From: Pontibacillus chungwhensis BH030062
GTDB taxonomy: Bacteria; Bacillota; Bacilli; Bacillales; BH030062
Length of the DNA: 64,000 nucleotides
Assembly (NCBI RefSeq): GCF_000770675.1
Contig: NZ_AVBG01000003.1
Location: forward strand, 248,001-312,000
Reading direction: 5' to 3'
A model generated the notes under the pieces. It was not told where the DNA came from. It worked only from the letters and a program-made list of their open reading frames with translations, and ran no database searches. Positions 16,371 to 25,830 of this stretch are shown here, one piece after another (the stretch's first letter is position 1; the number at the start of each line of letters is the position of its first letter). Position numbers and translations under genes: made by a program.

Positions 16371-16410
16371 AAAAGACGCCTCCTATATAGTAAGGAGGCG
16401 CCTCTTTTTT
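16371..16410. terminator. Bidirectional terminator between lysE-like gene and the 83-aa gene
   Basis: GACGCCTCCT and AGGAGGCGCCTC form a stem with A residues on one side and T residues on the other. It serves converging genes. Confidence 0.75.
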
Positions 16411-16660
16411 ACGTGAGTGGACTTAATTGTTTCTTTTGATTTACGGCAAAAGAAAAGTAGAGCATAGATCCAATCATGATTCGGACGACCCGAATCGGTA
16501 CGTGATCGTACTTGGCTTGTATATGGTCAATGGCTTGTTTCTTTATAAAAGCTGTCATTTCATCATCAATGTGCTTAAGCAGTTGTTGCTTGTTAATCGT
16601 CAGATAAATTTCGTAATGCCCGTTGTCGGCTTTAATGTCTTCTTGTGTAAAAAGCCTCAT
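16409..16660 (-). CDS. Hypothetical protein (83 aa)
   Basis: Not recognised. A small, probably soluble protein, rich in Lys, His and Ile: MRLFTQEDIKADNGHYEIYL then TINKQQLLKHIDDEMTAFIK. The C-terminal VPIRVVRIMIGSMLYFSFAV is hydrophobic and could be buried or a membrane contact. GAGAGGTG precedes ATG 16660. It converges with the LysE-type gene. No functional context. Confidence 0.6.
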   Translation of the reverse strand: MRLFTQEDIKADNGHYEIYLTINKQQLLKHIDDEMTAFIKKQAIDHIQAKYDHVPIRVVRIMIGSMLYFSFAVNQKKQLSPLT

Positions 16661-16899
16661 TGTTTCTGTTTCACCTCTCCTGAAAAATAACTCTTATTCT
16701 TATCGTTACCCATATCACAGCAAGATAATCTTAATAATATGCATAAATGGGCTTTGGGTGAGAGATTTCCCAAAGGATGAGATGATAACATGAACAGACG
16801 TTTAAAGGAAAGACTAAAAAGGTAAAAAAACTAAAGAGCTTCCTCTCTGAGCAGGAGCCATAAATGATTTTATAAAAATACAAAAGCAGGTGATGAATC

Positions 16900-17193
16900 A
16901 TGGCAGCATATACAGAAGAAGAAATTCAACATTCACTACGAGACGTACCAGAATGGAGTCGAAAAGACGGTTCAATTGAACGTACTTACACGTTTAACGA
17001 ATACTTAGATGGCATCCAATTCGTCAACAAACTAGGCGCCATTGCAGAAGAAAAAGACCACCATCCATACATTGGCGTGGATTACGGCAAAGTAACTGTA
17101 TCGTTAACTTCCCATGACGTGAAAGGATTGTCAGCAAGAGACTTCGATCTAGCCCAACGTTACGACGAAGCCTACACAAACCTAGAAGACTAG
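16900..17193 (+). CDS. 4a-hydroxytetrahydrobiopterin dehydratase (pterin-4a-carbinolamine dehydratase)
   Basis: A 97-residue cytoplasmic enzyme that dehydrates 4a-hydroxytetrahydropterin during recycling of the pterin cofactor. The catalytic core is KLGAIAEEKDHHPYIGVDYG, with the His-His-Pro motif, followed by VTVSLTSHDVKGLSARDFDL. Length is normal for the family. CAGGTGATGAATC precedes ATG 16900. No phenylalanine hydroxylase is seen nearby. Confidence 0.9.
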   Translation: MAAYTEEEIQHSLRDVPEWSRKDGSIERTYTFNEYLDGIQFVNKLGAIAEEKDHHPYIGVDYGKVTVSLTSHDVKGLSARDFDLAQRYDEAYTNLED

Positions 17194-17215
17194 ACACGTT
17201 TTAAAGCAAAAGCTG

Positions 17216-17307
17216 GACCCCAGACACCCTTTATAGCATTAAAGCACTAATGGGTGTCTGCCACGCTTCATTGCTCTAAAGCGCTAGCGCGTGTCTGGCA
17301 CGCTTTA
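17216..17307. repeat. R2 palindromic elements, two adjacent units
   Basis: First unit: CCCAGACACCC (from 17219) and GGGTGTCTGCCACGC (17252-17266). Second unit: GCGCTAGCGCGTGTCTGGCACGC half-element at 17281-17303 (described here by position). Linkers carry the typical TAAAGCACTAA words. Confidence 0.7.
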
Positions 17308-17315
17308 ACACAGTA

Positions 17316-17349
17316 AAGAACCGCATGCTCATCGGAGCATGCGGTTCTT
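17316..17349. terminator. Bidirectional terminator after the helicase gene
   Basis: AAGAACCGCATGCTC and GAGCATGCGGTTCTT form a 15-bp perfect stem with a 4-base loop, lying between converging genes. Confidence 0.82.
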
Positions 17350-17351
17350 GT

Positions 17352-18479
17352 TTATTTAAGTTGACCTTTGTAGATTTCTGTTTTCTTGATCGTTAGGTTT
17401 AGGTCTTTGGCTAACTTTTTCATTTGTTTCTCTTCGTCAGGGGTAACGATTGTAATAACCGTACCAGATGAAGAACCGAGTCTCCCCGTTCGTCCTGCTC
17501 TGTGTGTGTATTCCGTTGCCCGTGGAAGATCAACGTTGATAATATGATTAATATCAGGCATATCAATCCCGCGTGCGGCGACATCTGTTGCCATGACTAA
17601 TCTGAACTCGTTACGTTGAAATTTCTTTAATACTTGAGCACGATTCTGCTTTTTCGTCTCTCCGTGAAGGGTACCAACATCAATGCCACGGTAGTCGAGC
17701 TTCTCAGCAAATACAGTTAAATTGCCAATATCGCGCATAAACGCAAGCCCTTTAAATTCTTTTAAATAAACAAGTTTACGAAGCGTATCGGCTTTCTTGC
17801 GGCCTTCGCTCACAATATAGTAATGATCTACATCAGGCTGTTCTGATTCCTTATCTTCTACTTTCAACACTTCCGGATCTTTCATCATGCTTCGTGCATC
17901 TTCGACCGCAGCTTCAGAAAGTGTAGCTGAGAAGACTAGAAGTTGACGTTCTTTGAGTGTAGTTTTGACAATGCTTTGGACCGTTTTCATATGTTCTGGC
18001 ACAAGCAACTGATCTCCCTCATCAAGAACGATCGTCTTCACTTCATGCATTTTAAGCTTCTTCTTCTCGATTAAGTCATTCACACGCCCTGGTGTTCCAA
18101 CGATTACGTGAGGTTTCTTTTTCAATTTCTCAAGCTGGCGTTTCACATTCGCTCCACCGATTAGGGACGCGCTTCTAATGCCGCTTCCTTCTGTCCACTT
18201 CCTGACTTCGTCGAAAATCTGCATCACAAGTTCATGAGAAGATGCTAAGATCAACACTTGCGCCTGCTTCGCTTCTTGATCAATTTTTTGTAGTACAGGC
18301 AAGAGATACGCTAATGTCTTCCCACTCCCTGTTGGAGCTTCTGCAATAACGTCTCCACCTTCCACAATAATTGGAGCTGTTTCGTTCTGAACTGCAGTCG
18401 GTTGTTCGAACCCTGCTTTATTCCATGCTTCCTGAATGAAAGGTTTTAAGCTTTCAAAAAATGGTGATTGTTGTTCCAT
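17352..18479 (-). CDS. yfmL: DEAD-box family ATP-dependent RNA helicase, YfmL-like
   Basis: A 375-residue two-domain RNA helicase. Motifs in order: Q-motif region GFEQPTAVQNETAP, Walker A APTGSGKT, GTPGR, motif II VLDEGDQLL, motif III SAT, VMATDVAARGIDMPD, and motif VI HRAGRTGR. Motif II reads DEGD rather than DEAD. The protein has almost no C-terminal extension and matches the ~376-residue B. subtilis YfmL, which is linked to ribosome assembly and cold growth. ATG 18479 has an AGAAAGGA site. Confidence 0.88.
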   Translation of the reverse strand: MEQQSPFFESLKPFIQEAWNKAGFEQPTAVQNETAPIIVEGGDVIAEAPTGSGKTLAYLLPVLQKIDQEAKQAQVLILASSHELVMQIFDEVRKWTEGSGIRSASLIGGANVKRQLEKLKKKPHVIVGTPGRVNDLIEKKKLKMHEVKTIVLDEGDQLLVPEHMKTVQSIVKTTLKERQLLVFSATLSEAAVEDARSMMKDPEVLKVEDKESEQPDVDHYYIVSEGRKKADTLRKLVYLKEFKGLAFMRDIGNLTVFAEKLDYRGIDVGTLHGETKKQNRAQVLKKFQRNEFRLVMATDVAARGIDMPDINHIINVDLPRATEYTHRAGRTGRLGSSSGTVITIVTPDEEKQMKKLAKDLNLTIKKTEIYKGQLK

Positions 18480-18654
18480 TATACAAATCCTTTCTAATCT
18501 ACCGCTCTTACGGTTACTTGTTCTATTATAGCCGTTACAAGGCGAGGCTATCTACATTTTTTATGAAGAAGAAGTATAAATAAGTTATTTGAAATGCATA
18601 TCTGCTATTAAAAGAGTCGTTATTAACATTTTTCGTCTATGCGAGTTCCTCTAT

Positions 18655-18849
18655 CGTAACTTCGCACCGATCTTTAGTCACTTCGACTCCTCTTTTCGTA
18701 ACTTCAGACCTCCTTTTAGTAATTCCCCTGCTCCTTTTCGTAACTTCCCACCGTTCTTTAGTCACTTCAACTCCTCCTTTCGTAACTTCAGACCCTCTTT
18801 TAGTCAATTCAACTCCCCCTTTCGTAACTCCAGACCCTCTTCAGTCAAT
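18655..18849. repeat. Ten-unit array with exact 21-bp period and two alternating words
   Basis: CGTAAC starts at 18655, 18697, 18739, 18781 and 18823; AGTCAC/AGTCAA/AGTAAT starts at 18676, 18718, 18760, 18802 and 18843. Every step is 21 bp except the last (20). The words are followed by TTC and a pyrimidine-rich variable part. The unit is a multiple of three, which leaves an open 103-codon frame with a seven-residue pattern, but there is no ribosome binding site. Confidence 0.85.
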
Positions 18850-19091
18850 CCCCCGCACTCCTCGGCACCTTTAGACATTCCTCGCTCAATGACTAAATAA
18901 AAATTAGAAAAAAATGAATAAAACCTTTACATTCACACTAGTTTCTACTCCTTTCACAAAGGTATAGACCCGACTGTGTAAAGCTTTCAAACCTCCTTAC
19001 TTTTTTTCTTTATTTTCTTCATTTCTTCTCATTTTTCCCAACCTCTACGCTCTCAAGGATGTAAGCGTTTTCTAATTTACAGAGTTATCAC

Positions 19092-19148
19092 AACTGTCAG
19101 AAAAGTTAAGAAATAGCTGTTGACCTTGCCTTCAATACGGCTTATGAT
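19092..19148 (+). promoter_or_regulatory. Promoter of the ilv-leu locus with a CodY-like box
   Basis: TTGACC (19120-19125), 17 bp, TATGAT (19143-19148) form a good sigma-A promoter. AACTGTCAGAAAAGT (19092-19106) matches the CodY consensus AATTTTCWGAAAATT at 12 of 15 positions and lies just upstream of the -35. CodY is the known repressor of ilv-leu genes in Bacillus when branched-chain amino acids and GTP are high. A transcript from here has a leader of about 170 bases before ilvE. Confidence 0.65.
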
Positions 19149-19322
19149 TATCCATAATTTAAATCATTCATTGAAAAGCAAATGAACTTTTCGCGATTGA
19201 TTCATGAACCAATTGCCCCTTGTTTCAAGTTAAAAATTTAGATGAAGCAATCGGGCTACATTTTTACCGATCATACTTTACTGAGTTTAAGCATTAATAC
19301 ATTAAAGGGAAGGAGTGTAAGT

Positions 19323-20231
19323 ATGAGCAGTCAATGGATTTTCCTAAACGGCCAATTTGTTAAGAAAGAAGAGGCGGTTGTTTCAGTCTACGACCATGGA
19401 TTTTTATATGGAGACGGGGTGTTCGAAGGGATTAGAGCTTATAGCGGCAATATCTTCAAACTAGACGAACACGTAAACCGCCTTTATGACTCCGCGAAGT
19501 CAATCTTGCTTGAATTACCATACGAAAAGGAGGAATTTAAGCAAGTCATTGTGGATACAATTCGTCAAAATGAATTGTCTGATGCATATATCAGAGTTGT
19601 TGTATCACGCGGACCTGGCAATCTTGGCTTAGATCCAGCAAGCTGCCCTACACCACGCGTTGTTGTCATCGCAGAAGCACTCGCGCTTTTCCCTAAGGAA
19701 TTATATGAACGAGGTTTACGCCTTGGATCCGTTGCTTCAAGACGCAATCGCCCAGACGTACTAAGTCCACAAGTAAAATCATTGAATTACTTAAATAATA
19801 TCCTAGTGAAATTAGAAGCGAACCAAGCCGGTGTAGACGAAGCTCTTATGTTAAACGATCAAGGGTACGTAACAGAAGGATCTGCCGATAACATCTTTAT
19901 CGTGAAAAACGGCACGATTTATACCCCTCCTGTTTACCTCGGAGCATTAGAAGGCGTAACGCGAAATGCGATTATCGACCTTGCTGAGGAACATGGATAT
20001 GAACTAAAACAAGAACCTTTCACACGCCACGATGTATATGTGGCTGATGAGGTCTTCTTAACAGGAACAGCTGCTGAGGTAATTGCTGTTGTTGACGTCG
20101 ACAAGCGACAAATTGGAGATGGTAAGCCAGGTGAAATGACAAACGAATTACTCCAATTATTCCGCGATCTTGTCGTACGTGACGGTGTTCAGTGTTACCC
20201 AGAGAATCAAAAAGATGTTGCTGTTAGTTAG
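19323..20231 (+). CDS. ilvE: Branched-chain amino acid aminotransferase
   Basis: A cytoplasmic PLP enzyme of class IV that makes the last step to valine, isoleucine and leucine. MSSQWIFLNGQFVKKEEAVV opens it, YGDGVFEGIRAY is typical, the PLP-binding Lys lies in SPQVKSLNYLNNI, and the cofactor-binding end is GTAAEVIAV. ATG 19323 follows AAGGGAAGGAG; a longer frame to 19242 has no ribosome binding site. Length about 302 residues is normal. It is the first gene of the locus and is followed after 12 bp by the ilvD remnant. Confidence 0.92.
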   Translation: MSSQWIFLNGQFVKKEEAVVSVYDHGFLYGDGVFEGIRAYSGNIFKLDEHVNRLYDSAKSILLELPYEKEEFKQVIVDTIRQNELSDAYIRVVVSRGPGNLGLDPASCPTPRVVVIAEALALFPKELYERGLRLGSVASRRNRPDVLSPQVKSLNYLNNILVKLEANQAGVDEALMLNDQGYVTEGSADNIFIVKNGTIYTPPVYLGALEGVTRNAIIDLAEEHGYELKQEPFTRHDVYVADEVFLTGTAAEVIAVVDVDKRQIGDGKPGEMTNELLQLFRDLVVRDGVQCYPENQKDVAVS

Positions 20232-20243
20232 GAGTAACGAATC

Positions 20244-20515
20244 ATGAGAAGTGATATGCAACACGTGGCATCTCAATCAGTCACGTTTCTCCAGAAGCCG
20301 CTGAAGGTGGCCCGATCGGCTTAGCCGCTGACGGTGACCCAATTCAGATCGACCTAGAAGCAAGAACGATTAAACTTTTTGTAGAAGACGATGTATTAGA
20401 AGAACGAAGAGCAGCATGGGAGAAGCCGCCAAGTAAAATAGATGGTCGCGGCTACCTTGCTAAATACCAGAAGCTCGTTACGTCCGCAAATACAGGCGGA
20501 GTCATGAAAGTATAA
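20244..20515 (+). pseudogene. ilvD: ilvD remnant: dihydroxy-acid dehydratase with a large internal deletion
   Basis: After a GGAG site the frame starts ATG AGA AGT GAT ATG (MRSDM), the usual start of IlvD. From 20258, in another frame, it reads [20 protein letters not shown] and continues through [19 protein letters not shown] to VMKV and a stop, the last ~85 residues of the enzyme. The normal protein has about 550-560 residues, so roughly 1.4 kb is gone and the two ends are out of frame. The Fe-S cluster and catalytic parts are lost. The conserved Gly of SIGHVSPEA is Ser here, a further sign of decay. Confidence 0.85.
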
Positions 20516-20540
20516 AAAGTGGATATCGAATAAATCTACG

Positions 20541-20838
20541 ACGGGAATAAAAGAGTAAGAACCTGTATTCACAGAGAGCCGGGGTTGCTGGAAGCCCGGA
20601 AATACACCTTATTCTGACATCCTCCCTGAGTGCTTGGCTGAACGACTCTGTTTAGTAGGCTCAAGTCAGGTGTACAATGAGCACCTGTTATCGAAAGAGA
20701 CGATGCACACCTCGTGCTTTTGTCTCGTAAGGCAGTGAGCATCATGCTGCGAAATCAGGGTGGTACCGCGAAAATAACCATTTCGCCCCTAACTCTTCAC
20801 AACACACGTGGAGTTTATATGGGGTGGGATGGTTTTTA
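20541..20838 (+). promoter_or_regulatory. T-box leader of the ilvB operon with terminator
   Basis: The T-box sequence AGGGTGGTACCGCG is at 20757-20770. Stem I features (AGAGAGCCGGGG, GCTGGAAGCCCGG) lie at 20571-20600. The terminator pairs AACCAT...CGCCCC (20776-20790) with GGGGTGGGATGGTT (20821-20834), then T residues. Uncharged tRNA should block the terminator. The specifier is not certain: CTT (Leu, 20608-20610) or ATT (Ile, 20611-20613) are candidates. Confidence 0.9.
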
Positions 20839-20916
20839 TTATGAAAAAAATCAATGAATAACTAGCTTTAAGCTAGTTCTTACTAAACAAATTCAAATGA
20901 AATGGAGGGATTACAG

Positions 20917-22653
20917 GTGAAGGTAGAAGCAAAACATCAAACGCAGCAATCTGCTGCGTCGCACACAAAAGCTCCTAAAACAGGAGCAGACCTTCTCGTA
21001 GACACACTTCAGCAAGTTGGTGTTGATACGTTATTTGGTTATCCAGGAGGAGCCGTTTTACCCATTTATGATGCCATATATCGTGCAGGAGACGCATTTG
21101 ATCACATTCTCTCACGCCATGAACAAGGCTCCATTCATGCAGCGGAAGGCTACGCTCGCGTTTCAGGCAAACCTGGCGTTGTGATTGCAACCTCTGGGCC
21201 AGGTGCTACAAACTTAATAACCGGTATTGCGGATGCGATGATGGATTCACTCCCACTTGTGGTATTCACAGGTCAGGTGGCTAGCGGCGTTATTGGAACA
21301 GATGCTTTCCAAGAAGCTGACGTAATGGGTCTTACAACACCGATCACGAAACACAATTACCAAGTCCAATCCTTAAGCGACCTGCCTCGCATAGTGAAAG
21401 AAGCATTCCACATTGCTTCTACTGGTCGACCTGGTCCTGTTGTTGTAGATATTCCAAAAGATATCTCATCAAGCATTGCAGAGGAATCCTATGATACAAC
21501 TTTCTTCCTGCAAGGCTATCAGCCAACGGTAAAGCCTAATCCACTTCAGCTAACGAAGTTGAAAGAAGCTCTATCTCAAGCTAAGAAACCAGTTATCCTG
21601 GCTGGTGCAGGCGTTATACACGCTGGTGCTTCTGAAGAATTGAAAAACTTCGCCCAAAAGCACGCGCTTCCTGTAACAACAACGCTTTTAGGACTTGGCA
21701 GCTTCCCTGGCGAGAATGAATTAAGCCTAGGAATGGCCGGTATGCACGGAACCTATGCCGCTAACACAGCCCTTTATGAGTGCGATCTGCTTATTAATAT
21801 CGGAGCTCGCTTCGATGATCGTTTAACAGGGAATCTCAAACATTTCGCTCCTAAAGCAACTGTCGCTCACGTTGACATCGACCCTGCTGAAATTGGCAAA
21901 AACGTAGAGACGCACATCCCAATTGTTGCAGACGCTAAAAAGGCGCTCACAGAAATTGAAAACATGGATGTTGATATGAAAAACCATGGTGACTGGTTGA
22001 AAGAAGTATCCGGGAATAAGGCAAACTTCCCTCTTTGGTTCGATAACCCTGAAAAAGAAATGGTGCCACAATGGCTCATCTCAGCCCTTCACAGAGTTAC
22101 AGACGGAAATGCGATTGTGACAACAGACGTCGGACAGCACCAAATGTGGGCAGCTCAGTATTATTCCTTTAATAAACCAAACCGCTGGGTCACTTCAGGC
22201 GGACTTGGCACGATGGGCTTTGGCTTCCCTGCTGCAATCGGTGCACAAATTGCCTCCCCTGACGAACCTGTCGTCGCGGTCGTCGGAGACGGTGGTTTCC
22301 AAATGACATTGCAAGAACTGTCTGTCTTAAAAGAAAAGAAATTACCTGTCAAAATTGTCATCGTGAACAATGGTGCGCTTGGCATGGTTCGCCAGTGGCA
22401 AGAGAAATTTTACGATGAGCGATTCTCTGAATCCCTTCTTCAAACACAACCAGACTTTGTAAAGCTTGCAGAGAGTTACGGCATTCGCGGCGAACTCGTT
22501 CAGTCGCAAGATGAACTTTCTCAAATATTGCCGGATGTGTTTGACTACGATGGACCGGTCCTTCTAGACTGTCGCGTCCTTCAACAAGAGAATGTCTATC
22601 CAATGATCGCCCCAGGCAAAGGGCTACACGAAATGATTGGGGTGAAACGATGA
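20917..22653 (+). CDS. ilvB: Acetolactate synthase, large catalytic subunit
   Basis: Joins two pyruvates, or pyruvate and 2-ketobutyrate, using thiamine diphosphate, FAD and Mg2+. The catalytic Glu lies in [20 protein letters not shown], the FAD region in [15 protein letters not shown], and the thiamine-diphosphate motif is [17 protein letters not shown]...VNNGALGM. The GTG at 20917 follows GGAGGG by seven bases and is preferred to the ATG at 20902 inside that site. About 578 residues, complete. The regulatory subunit gene overlaps its stop by four bases. Confidence 0.94.
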   Translation: MKVEAKHQTQQSAASHTKAPKTGADLLVDTLQQVGVDTLFGYPGGAVLPIYDAIYRAGDAFDHILSRHEQGSIHAAEGYARVSGKPGVVIATSGPGATNLITGIADAMMDSLPLVVFTGQVASGVIGTDAFQEADVMGLTTPITKHNYQVQSLSDLPRIVKEAFHIASTGRPGPVVVDIPKDISSSIAEESYDTTFFLQGYQPTVKPNPLQLTKLKEALSQAKKPVILAGAGVIHAGASEELKNFAQKHALPVTTTLLGLGSFPGENELSLGMAGMHGTYAANTALYECDLLINIGARFDDRLTGNLKHFAPKATVAHVDIDPAEIGKNVETHIPIVADAKKALTEIENMDVDMKNHGDWLKEVSGNKANFPLWFDNPEKEMVPQWLISALHRVTDGNAIVTTDVGQHQMWAAQYYSFNKPNRWVTSGGLGTMGFGFPAAIGAQIASPDEPVVAVVGDGGFQMTLQELSVLKEKKLPVKIVIVNNGALGMVRQWQEKFYDERFSESLLQTQPDFVKLAESYGIRGELVQSQDELSQILPDVFDYDGPVLLDCRVLQQENVYPMIAPGKGLHEMIGVKR

Positions 22654-23171
22654 AACGAATCATTACGGCAACCGTGCAGAACCGAAGTGGCGTACTAAAC
22701 CGCGTTACCGGCCTTTTGCACAAACGCCAATTCAATATCGAAAGCATTTCTGTTGGAAGAACAGAAACAGAAGGCATTTCCAAAATGACCTTTGTAGTAG
22801 AAGTCGAGGATAATCAAAAGCTTGAACAATTAACAAAACAGCTCAATAAACAAGTTGATGTTTTAAAGGTATCAGACATTACCGATAAAGCGATCGTAGC
22901 GCGTGAACTGGCGCTAATCAAAGTTGGCAGCAACATTCAAAACCGCAACGAAATCCAGACGATTATTGAGCCTTTCCGAGCCACCGTTATTGATGTCAGT
23001 AAAGAGAGCATGACGGTTCAGGTTACTGGAAAATCAGAGAAAGTCGAAGCGCTGATAGACCTCCTCCGCCCTTACGGCGTGAAGGAATTAGCGCGAACAG
23101 GGCTGACGGCCTTCTTAAGAGGACAACAGCCACAAGTCGCTGAGTTCACCCCACAATCCCTATTGCAGTAA
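22650..23171 (+). CDS. ilvN: Acetolactate synthase, small regulatory subunit
   Basis: A 173-residue regulatory partner of IlvB that gives valine feedback. The N-terminal ACT domain is [20 protein letters not shown] then [20 protein letters not shown]; the C-terminal half carries [11 protein letters not shown] and [20 protein letters not shown]. The length is typical of the long Gram-positive type. Its ATG overlaps the ilvB stop (ATGA), indicating translational coupling. Confidence 0.93.
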   Translation: MKRIITATVQNRSGVLNRVTGLLHKRQFNIESISVGRTETEGISKMTFVVEVEDNQKLEQLTKQLNKQVDVLKVSDITDKAIVARELALIKVGSNIQNRNEIQTIIEPFRATVIDVSKESMTVQVTGKSEKVEALIDLLRPYGVKELARTGLTAFLRGQQPQVAEFTPQSLLQ

Positions 23172-23248
23172 GGGAACCGGGAACTTTCACACCTTAAGTA
23201 GTTTGAATATTCAATGAATAAACCAAAATCAGAGAGGATGGATTGAAA

Positions 23249-24286
23249 ATGGCAGAAGTACTTTACAATCAGAACATTAACGAAGAGGTTTTAAAAAATA
23301 AAAAGGTCGCAGTCGTAGGCTATGGCTCTCAAGGTCATGCACATGCACAAAACTTGAAAGAAAGCGGATTTGACGTTGTCGTTGGCCTTCGCCCGGGGAA
23401 ATCTTGGGATAAAGCAGAACAAGACGGGGTTGAAGTAAAACGCGTTGCTGACGCTGTTAAAGAATCAGAAGTGGTTATGGTTCTTCTTCCGGATGAATAT
23501 CAACCTTCTGTTTACGAAGAAGAAATCAAACCAAACCTAGATGCAGGAAATGCTCTTGTATTCGCCCATGGTTTCAACGTTCACTTTAATCAAGTCGTAC
23601 CACCAGAAGATGTGGATGTATTCCTAGTTGCTCCAAAAGGACCAGGGCATCTTGTACGACGCACATTTGAAGAAGGCGCTGGAGTTCCTGCCCTTTATGG
23701 TGTGTATCAAGATTACAGCGGTCAGGCAGAGAAGCTCGCTCAAGCATACGCAAAAGGAATTGGCGCAGGTCGTGCAGGTGTTCTTCAAACTAGCTTCCAG
23801 GAAGAAACAGAAACGGATCTGTTCGGTGAGCAAGCCGTCCTTTGTGGTGGCCTTACAAGCCTTGTAAAAGCCGGTTTCGAAACGCTAACAGAAGCAGGGT
23901 ATCAGCCAGAAGTTGCCTACTTCGAATGTATGCACGAACTGAAGCTAATCGTTGACCTTATGTACGAAGGCGGTCTTGAAGGCATGCGTCATTCAATCTC
24001 TGACACAGCTCAGTGGGGTGACTTCGTATCCGGCCCTCACGTTGTGAACGAAGATACGAAAGCTCGCATGAAAGATGTTCTGACTGATATTCAAACAGGT
24101 GCATTCGCTAAAGGGTGGATCCTTGAGAACCAGGTAAATCGCCCTCAATTCAACGCCATCAATGTAAAAGAAAACAGCCATCAAATTGAACAGGTTGGAA
24201 AGGAGCTCCGTGAATTAATGCCTTTCGTGAAAGAGCAGGCCAAATCTAAAAAAGAAAAGGAAGTGGTCGCAAATGGCGCACGTTAA
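23249..24286 (+). CDS. ilvC: Ketol-acid reductoisomerase (class I)
   Basis: Converts acetolactate to dihydroxyisovalerate with NADPH and Mg2+. The nucleotide motif is [40 protein letters not shown] and the metal-binding [12 protein letters not shown] and [18 protein letters not shown] are present. About 345 residues fits class I. ATG 23249 follows AGAGAGG; the TTG at 23243 is less likely. The next step (IlvD) is the one destroyed upstream. The gene end overlaps leuA by 14 bases. Confidence 0.94.
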   Translation: MAEVLYNQNINEEVLKNKKVAVVGYGSQGHAHAQNLKESGFDVVVGLRPGKSWDKAEQDGVEVKRVADAVKESEVVMVLLPDEYQPSVYEEEIKPNLDAGNALVFAHGFNVHFNQVVPPEDVDVFLVAPKGPGHLVRRTFEEGAGVPALYGVYQDYSGQAEKLAQAYAKGIGAGRAGVLQTSFQEETETDLFGEQAVLCGGLTSLVKAGFETLTEAGYQPEVAYFECMHELKLIVDLMYEGGLEGMRHSISDTAQWGDFVSGPHVVNEDTKARMKDVLTDIQTGAFAKGWILENQVNRPQFNAINVKENSHQIEQVGKELRELMPFVKEQAKSKKEKEVVANGAR

Positions 24287-25817
24287 GGTATTCGACACAA
24301 CCCTACGAGACGGAGAACAGTCCCCTGGAGTCAATCTAAATAAGCTAGAGAAACTTGAGATCGCCAAACAACTAGAGAAACTTGGAGTAGATATTATGGA
24401 AGCGGGATTCCCCGCTTCCTCCCAAAATGAATTTGAATCGGTTCAGGAGATTGCACGCACCGTTAAAAACAGTTCCGTAACCGGGCTTGCACGTGCGAAG
24501 AAATCGGATATTGATACAGCTTGGGAGGCATTGAAAGACGCTTCAGAACCTCGTCTTCACGTATTCTTAGCCACCTCCCCTATTCACATGACGCATAAGC
24601 TGAAGAAGACTCCTGATGAAGTCATTGAAACTGCTGTTGCAATGGTCGAATATGCAAGGGAACGATTCCCACAAGTTGAGTGGTCAGCAGAAGATGCGTG
24701 TCGATCCGATAAAGAGTTCCTTGTTCGAATCATTGAGAAGGTCATTGACGCTGGAGCTACGGTTGTTAACCTGCCAGATACGGTTGGTTATACAACTCCA
24801 TATGAATACGGAGAACTGTTCCGTTACGTGAAAGAAAATGTCCCAAACATTGATCGCGTCTCCCTTTCCTGTCATTGTCACGATGACCTTGGCATGGCGG
24901 TTGCAAACTCGTTAGCTGCTATTGAAAACGGCGCAACTCAGATTGAAGGAACCATTAATGGCATTGGGGAACGTGCAGGTAATGCTTCCATTGAGGAAAT
25001 CGCTGTCGCCCTTCAGATCCGCAACAATTTCTACGAGCATTCTACCAATCTCGTATTAAACGAAATCAAACGCACGAGTGATCTAGTCAGCAAGTTTACT
25101 GGGATGGTTGTCCCTGGCAACAAAGCGATCGTAGGAAAGAACGCCTTTGCCCATGAATCTGGTATTCACCAAGATGGCATGATGAAGAACGCTTCCACCT
25201 ACGAGATCATCACGCCTGAAATGGTTGGCATCGGGGCTAGTAATATGGTTCTTGGGAAACATTCAGGCCGTCACGCTTTCGAAGATAAAGTGAAATCCCT
25301 TGGCTATGACCTTTCTGAAGAAAAGCTTAAAGATGCTTTCAAAGCTTTCAAGAGTTTAACAGACCGGAAGAAAGACGTAACAGACGAAGACTTGTTTACA
25401 ATTTTGACAGATGTTCAAACCGACTCATCGGATGCTGCCAAATATAAACTAGAAGCTTTCCAGGTTCAATATAGTTCCGCCAACATCCCTACTGCCACAG
25501 TAGCTATGACGACACCAGAATATACACGCGTAGAGACAGCTGGAACAGGCCAAGGTAGTGTTGAAGCCATCTATAACACCCTTGAGGCTCTAATCCATGA
25601 GGATATTCACTTAGAAGATTATCGCTTGAGTTCAGTTGGTGAAGGACGCGACGCCCTTGCAGAAGTACACGTAAGGCTAACTGTTAACGGAACGGCAGCG
25701 AGCGGCCGTGGGGCAGCACAAGATGTTCTTGAAGCTTCTGCGAACGCATTCTTAAATGCCGTTAACCGCGTTATTTTAAATCAACAACTATTAAATAAAC
25801 AATCTGCGCCCGTATAA
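24273..25817 (+). CDS. leuA: 2-isopropylmalate synthase
   Basis: First committed enzyme of leucine synthesis, condensing acetyl-CoA with 2-ketoisovalerate. The N-terminal HMGL-like barrel has [20 protein letters not shown] and [13 protein letters not shown], metal site [20 protein letters not shown], and [15 protein letters not shown]. The C-terminal allosteric LeuA domain (from about residue 390) includes [17 protein letters not shown]. 514 residues, complete. It overlaps the ilvC end, so both are translated as a coupled pair. Confidence 0.94.
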   Translation: MAHVKVFDTTLRDGEQSPGVNLNKLEKLEIAKQLEKLGVDIMEAGFPASSQNEFESVQEIARTVKNSSVTGLARAKKSDIDTAWEALKDASEPRLHVFLATSPIHMTHKLKKTPDEVIETAVAMVEYARERFPQVEWSAEDACRSDKEFLVRIIEKVIDAGATVVNLPDTVGYTTPYEYGELFRYVKENVPNIDRVSLSCHCHDDLGMAVANSLAAIENGATQIEGTINGIGERAGNASIEEIAVALQIRNNFYEHSTNLVLNEIKRTSDLVSKFTGMVVPGNKAIVGKNAFAHESGIHQDGMMKNASTYEIITPEMVGIGASNMVLGKHSGRHAFEDKVKSLGYDLSEEKLKDAFKAFKSLTDRKKDVTDEDLFTILTDVQTDSSDAAKYKLEAFQVQYSSANIPTATVAMTTPEYTRVETAGTGQGSVEAIYNTLEALIHEDIHLEDYRLSSVGEGRDALAEVHVRLTVNGTAASGRGAAQDVLEASANAFLNAVNRVILNQQLLNKQSAPV

Positions 25818-25830
25818 GGAGGTTCTACTA

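Noticed and set aside
18589-18900. Open frame of 103 codons with a seven-residue FRNFRP/FSHFNS pattern
   Set aside because: It has no ribosome binding site. The pattern follows automatically from the 21-bp (three-divisible) array B. Treated as a repeat, not a gene.
20902-20916. ATG 20902 as the ilvB start
   Set aside because: The ATG overlaps the GGAGGG ribosome binding site; GTG 20917 is at the right spacing.
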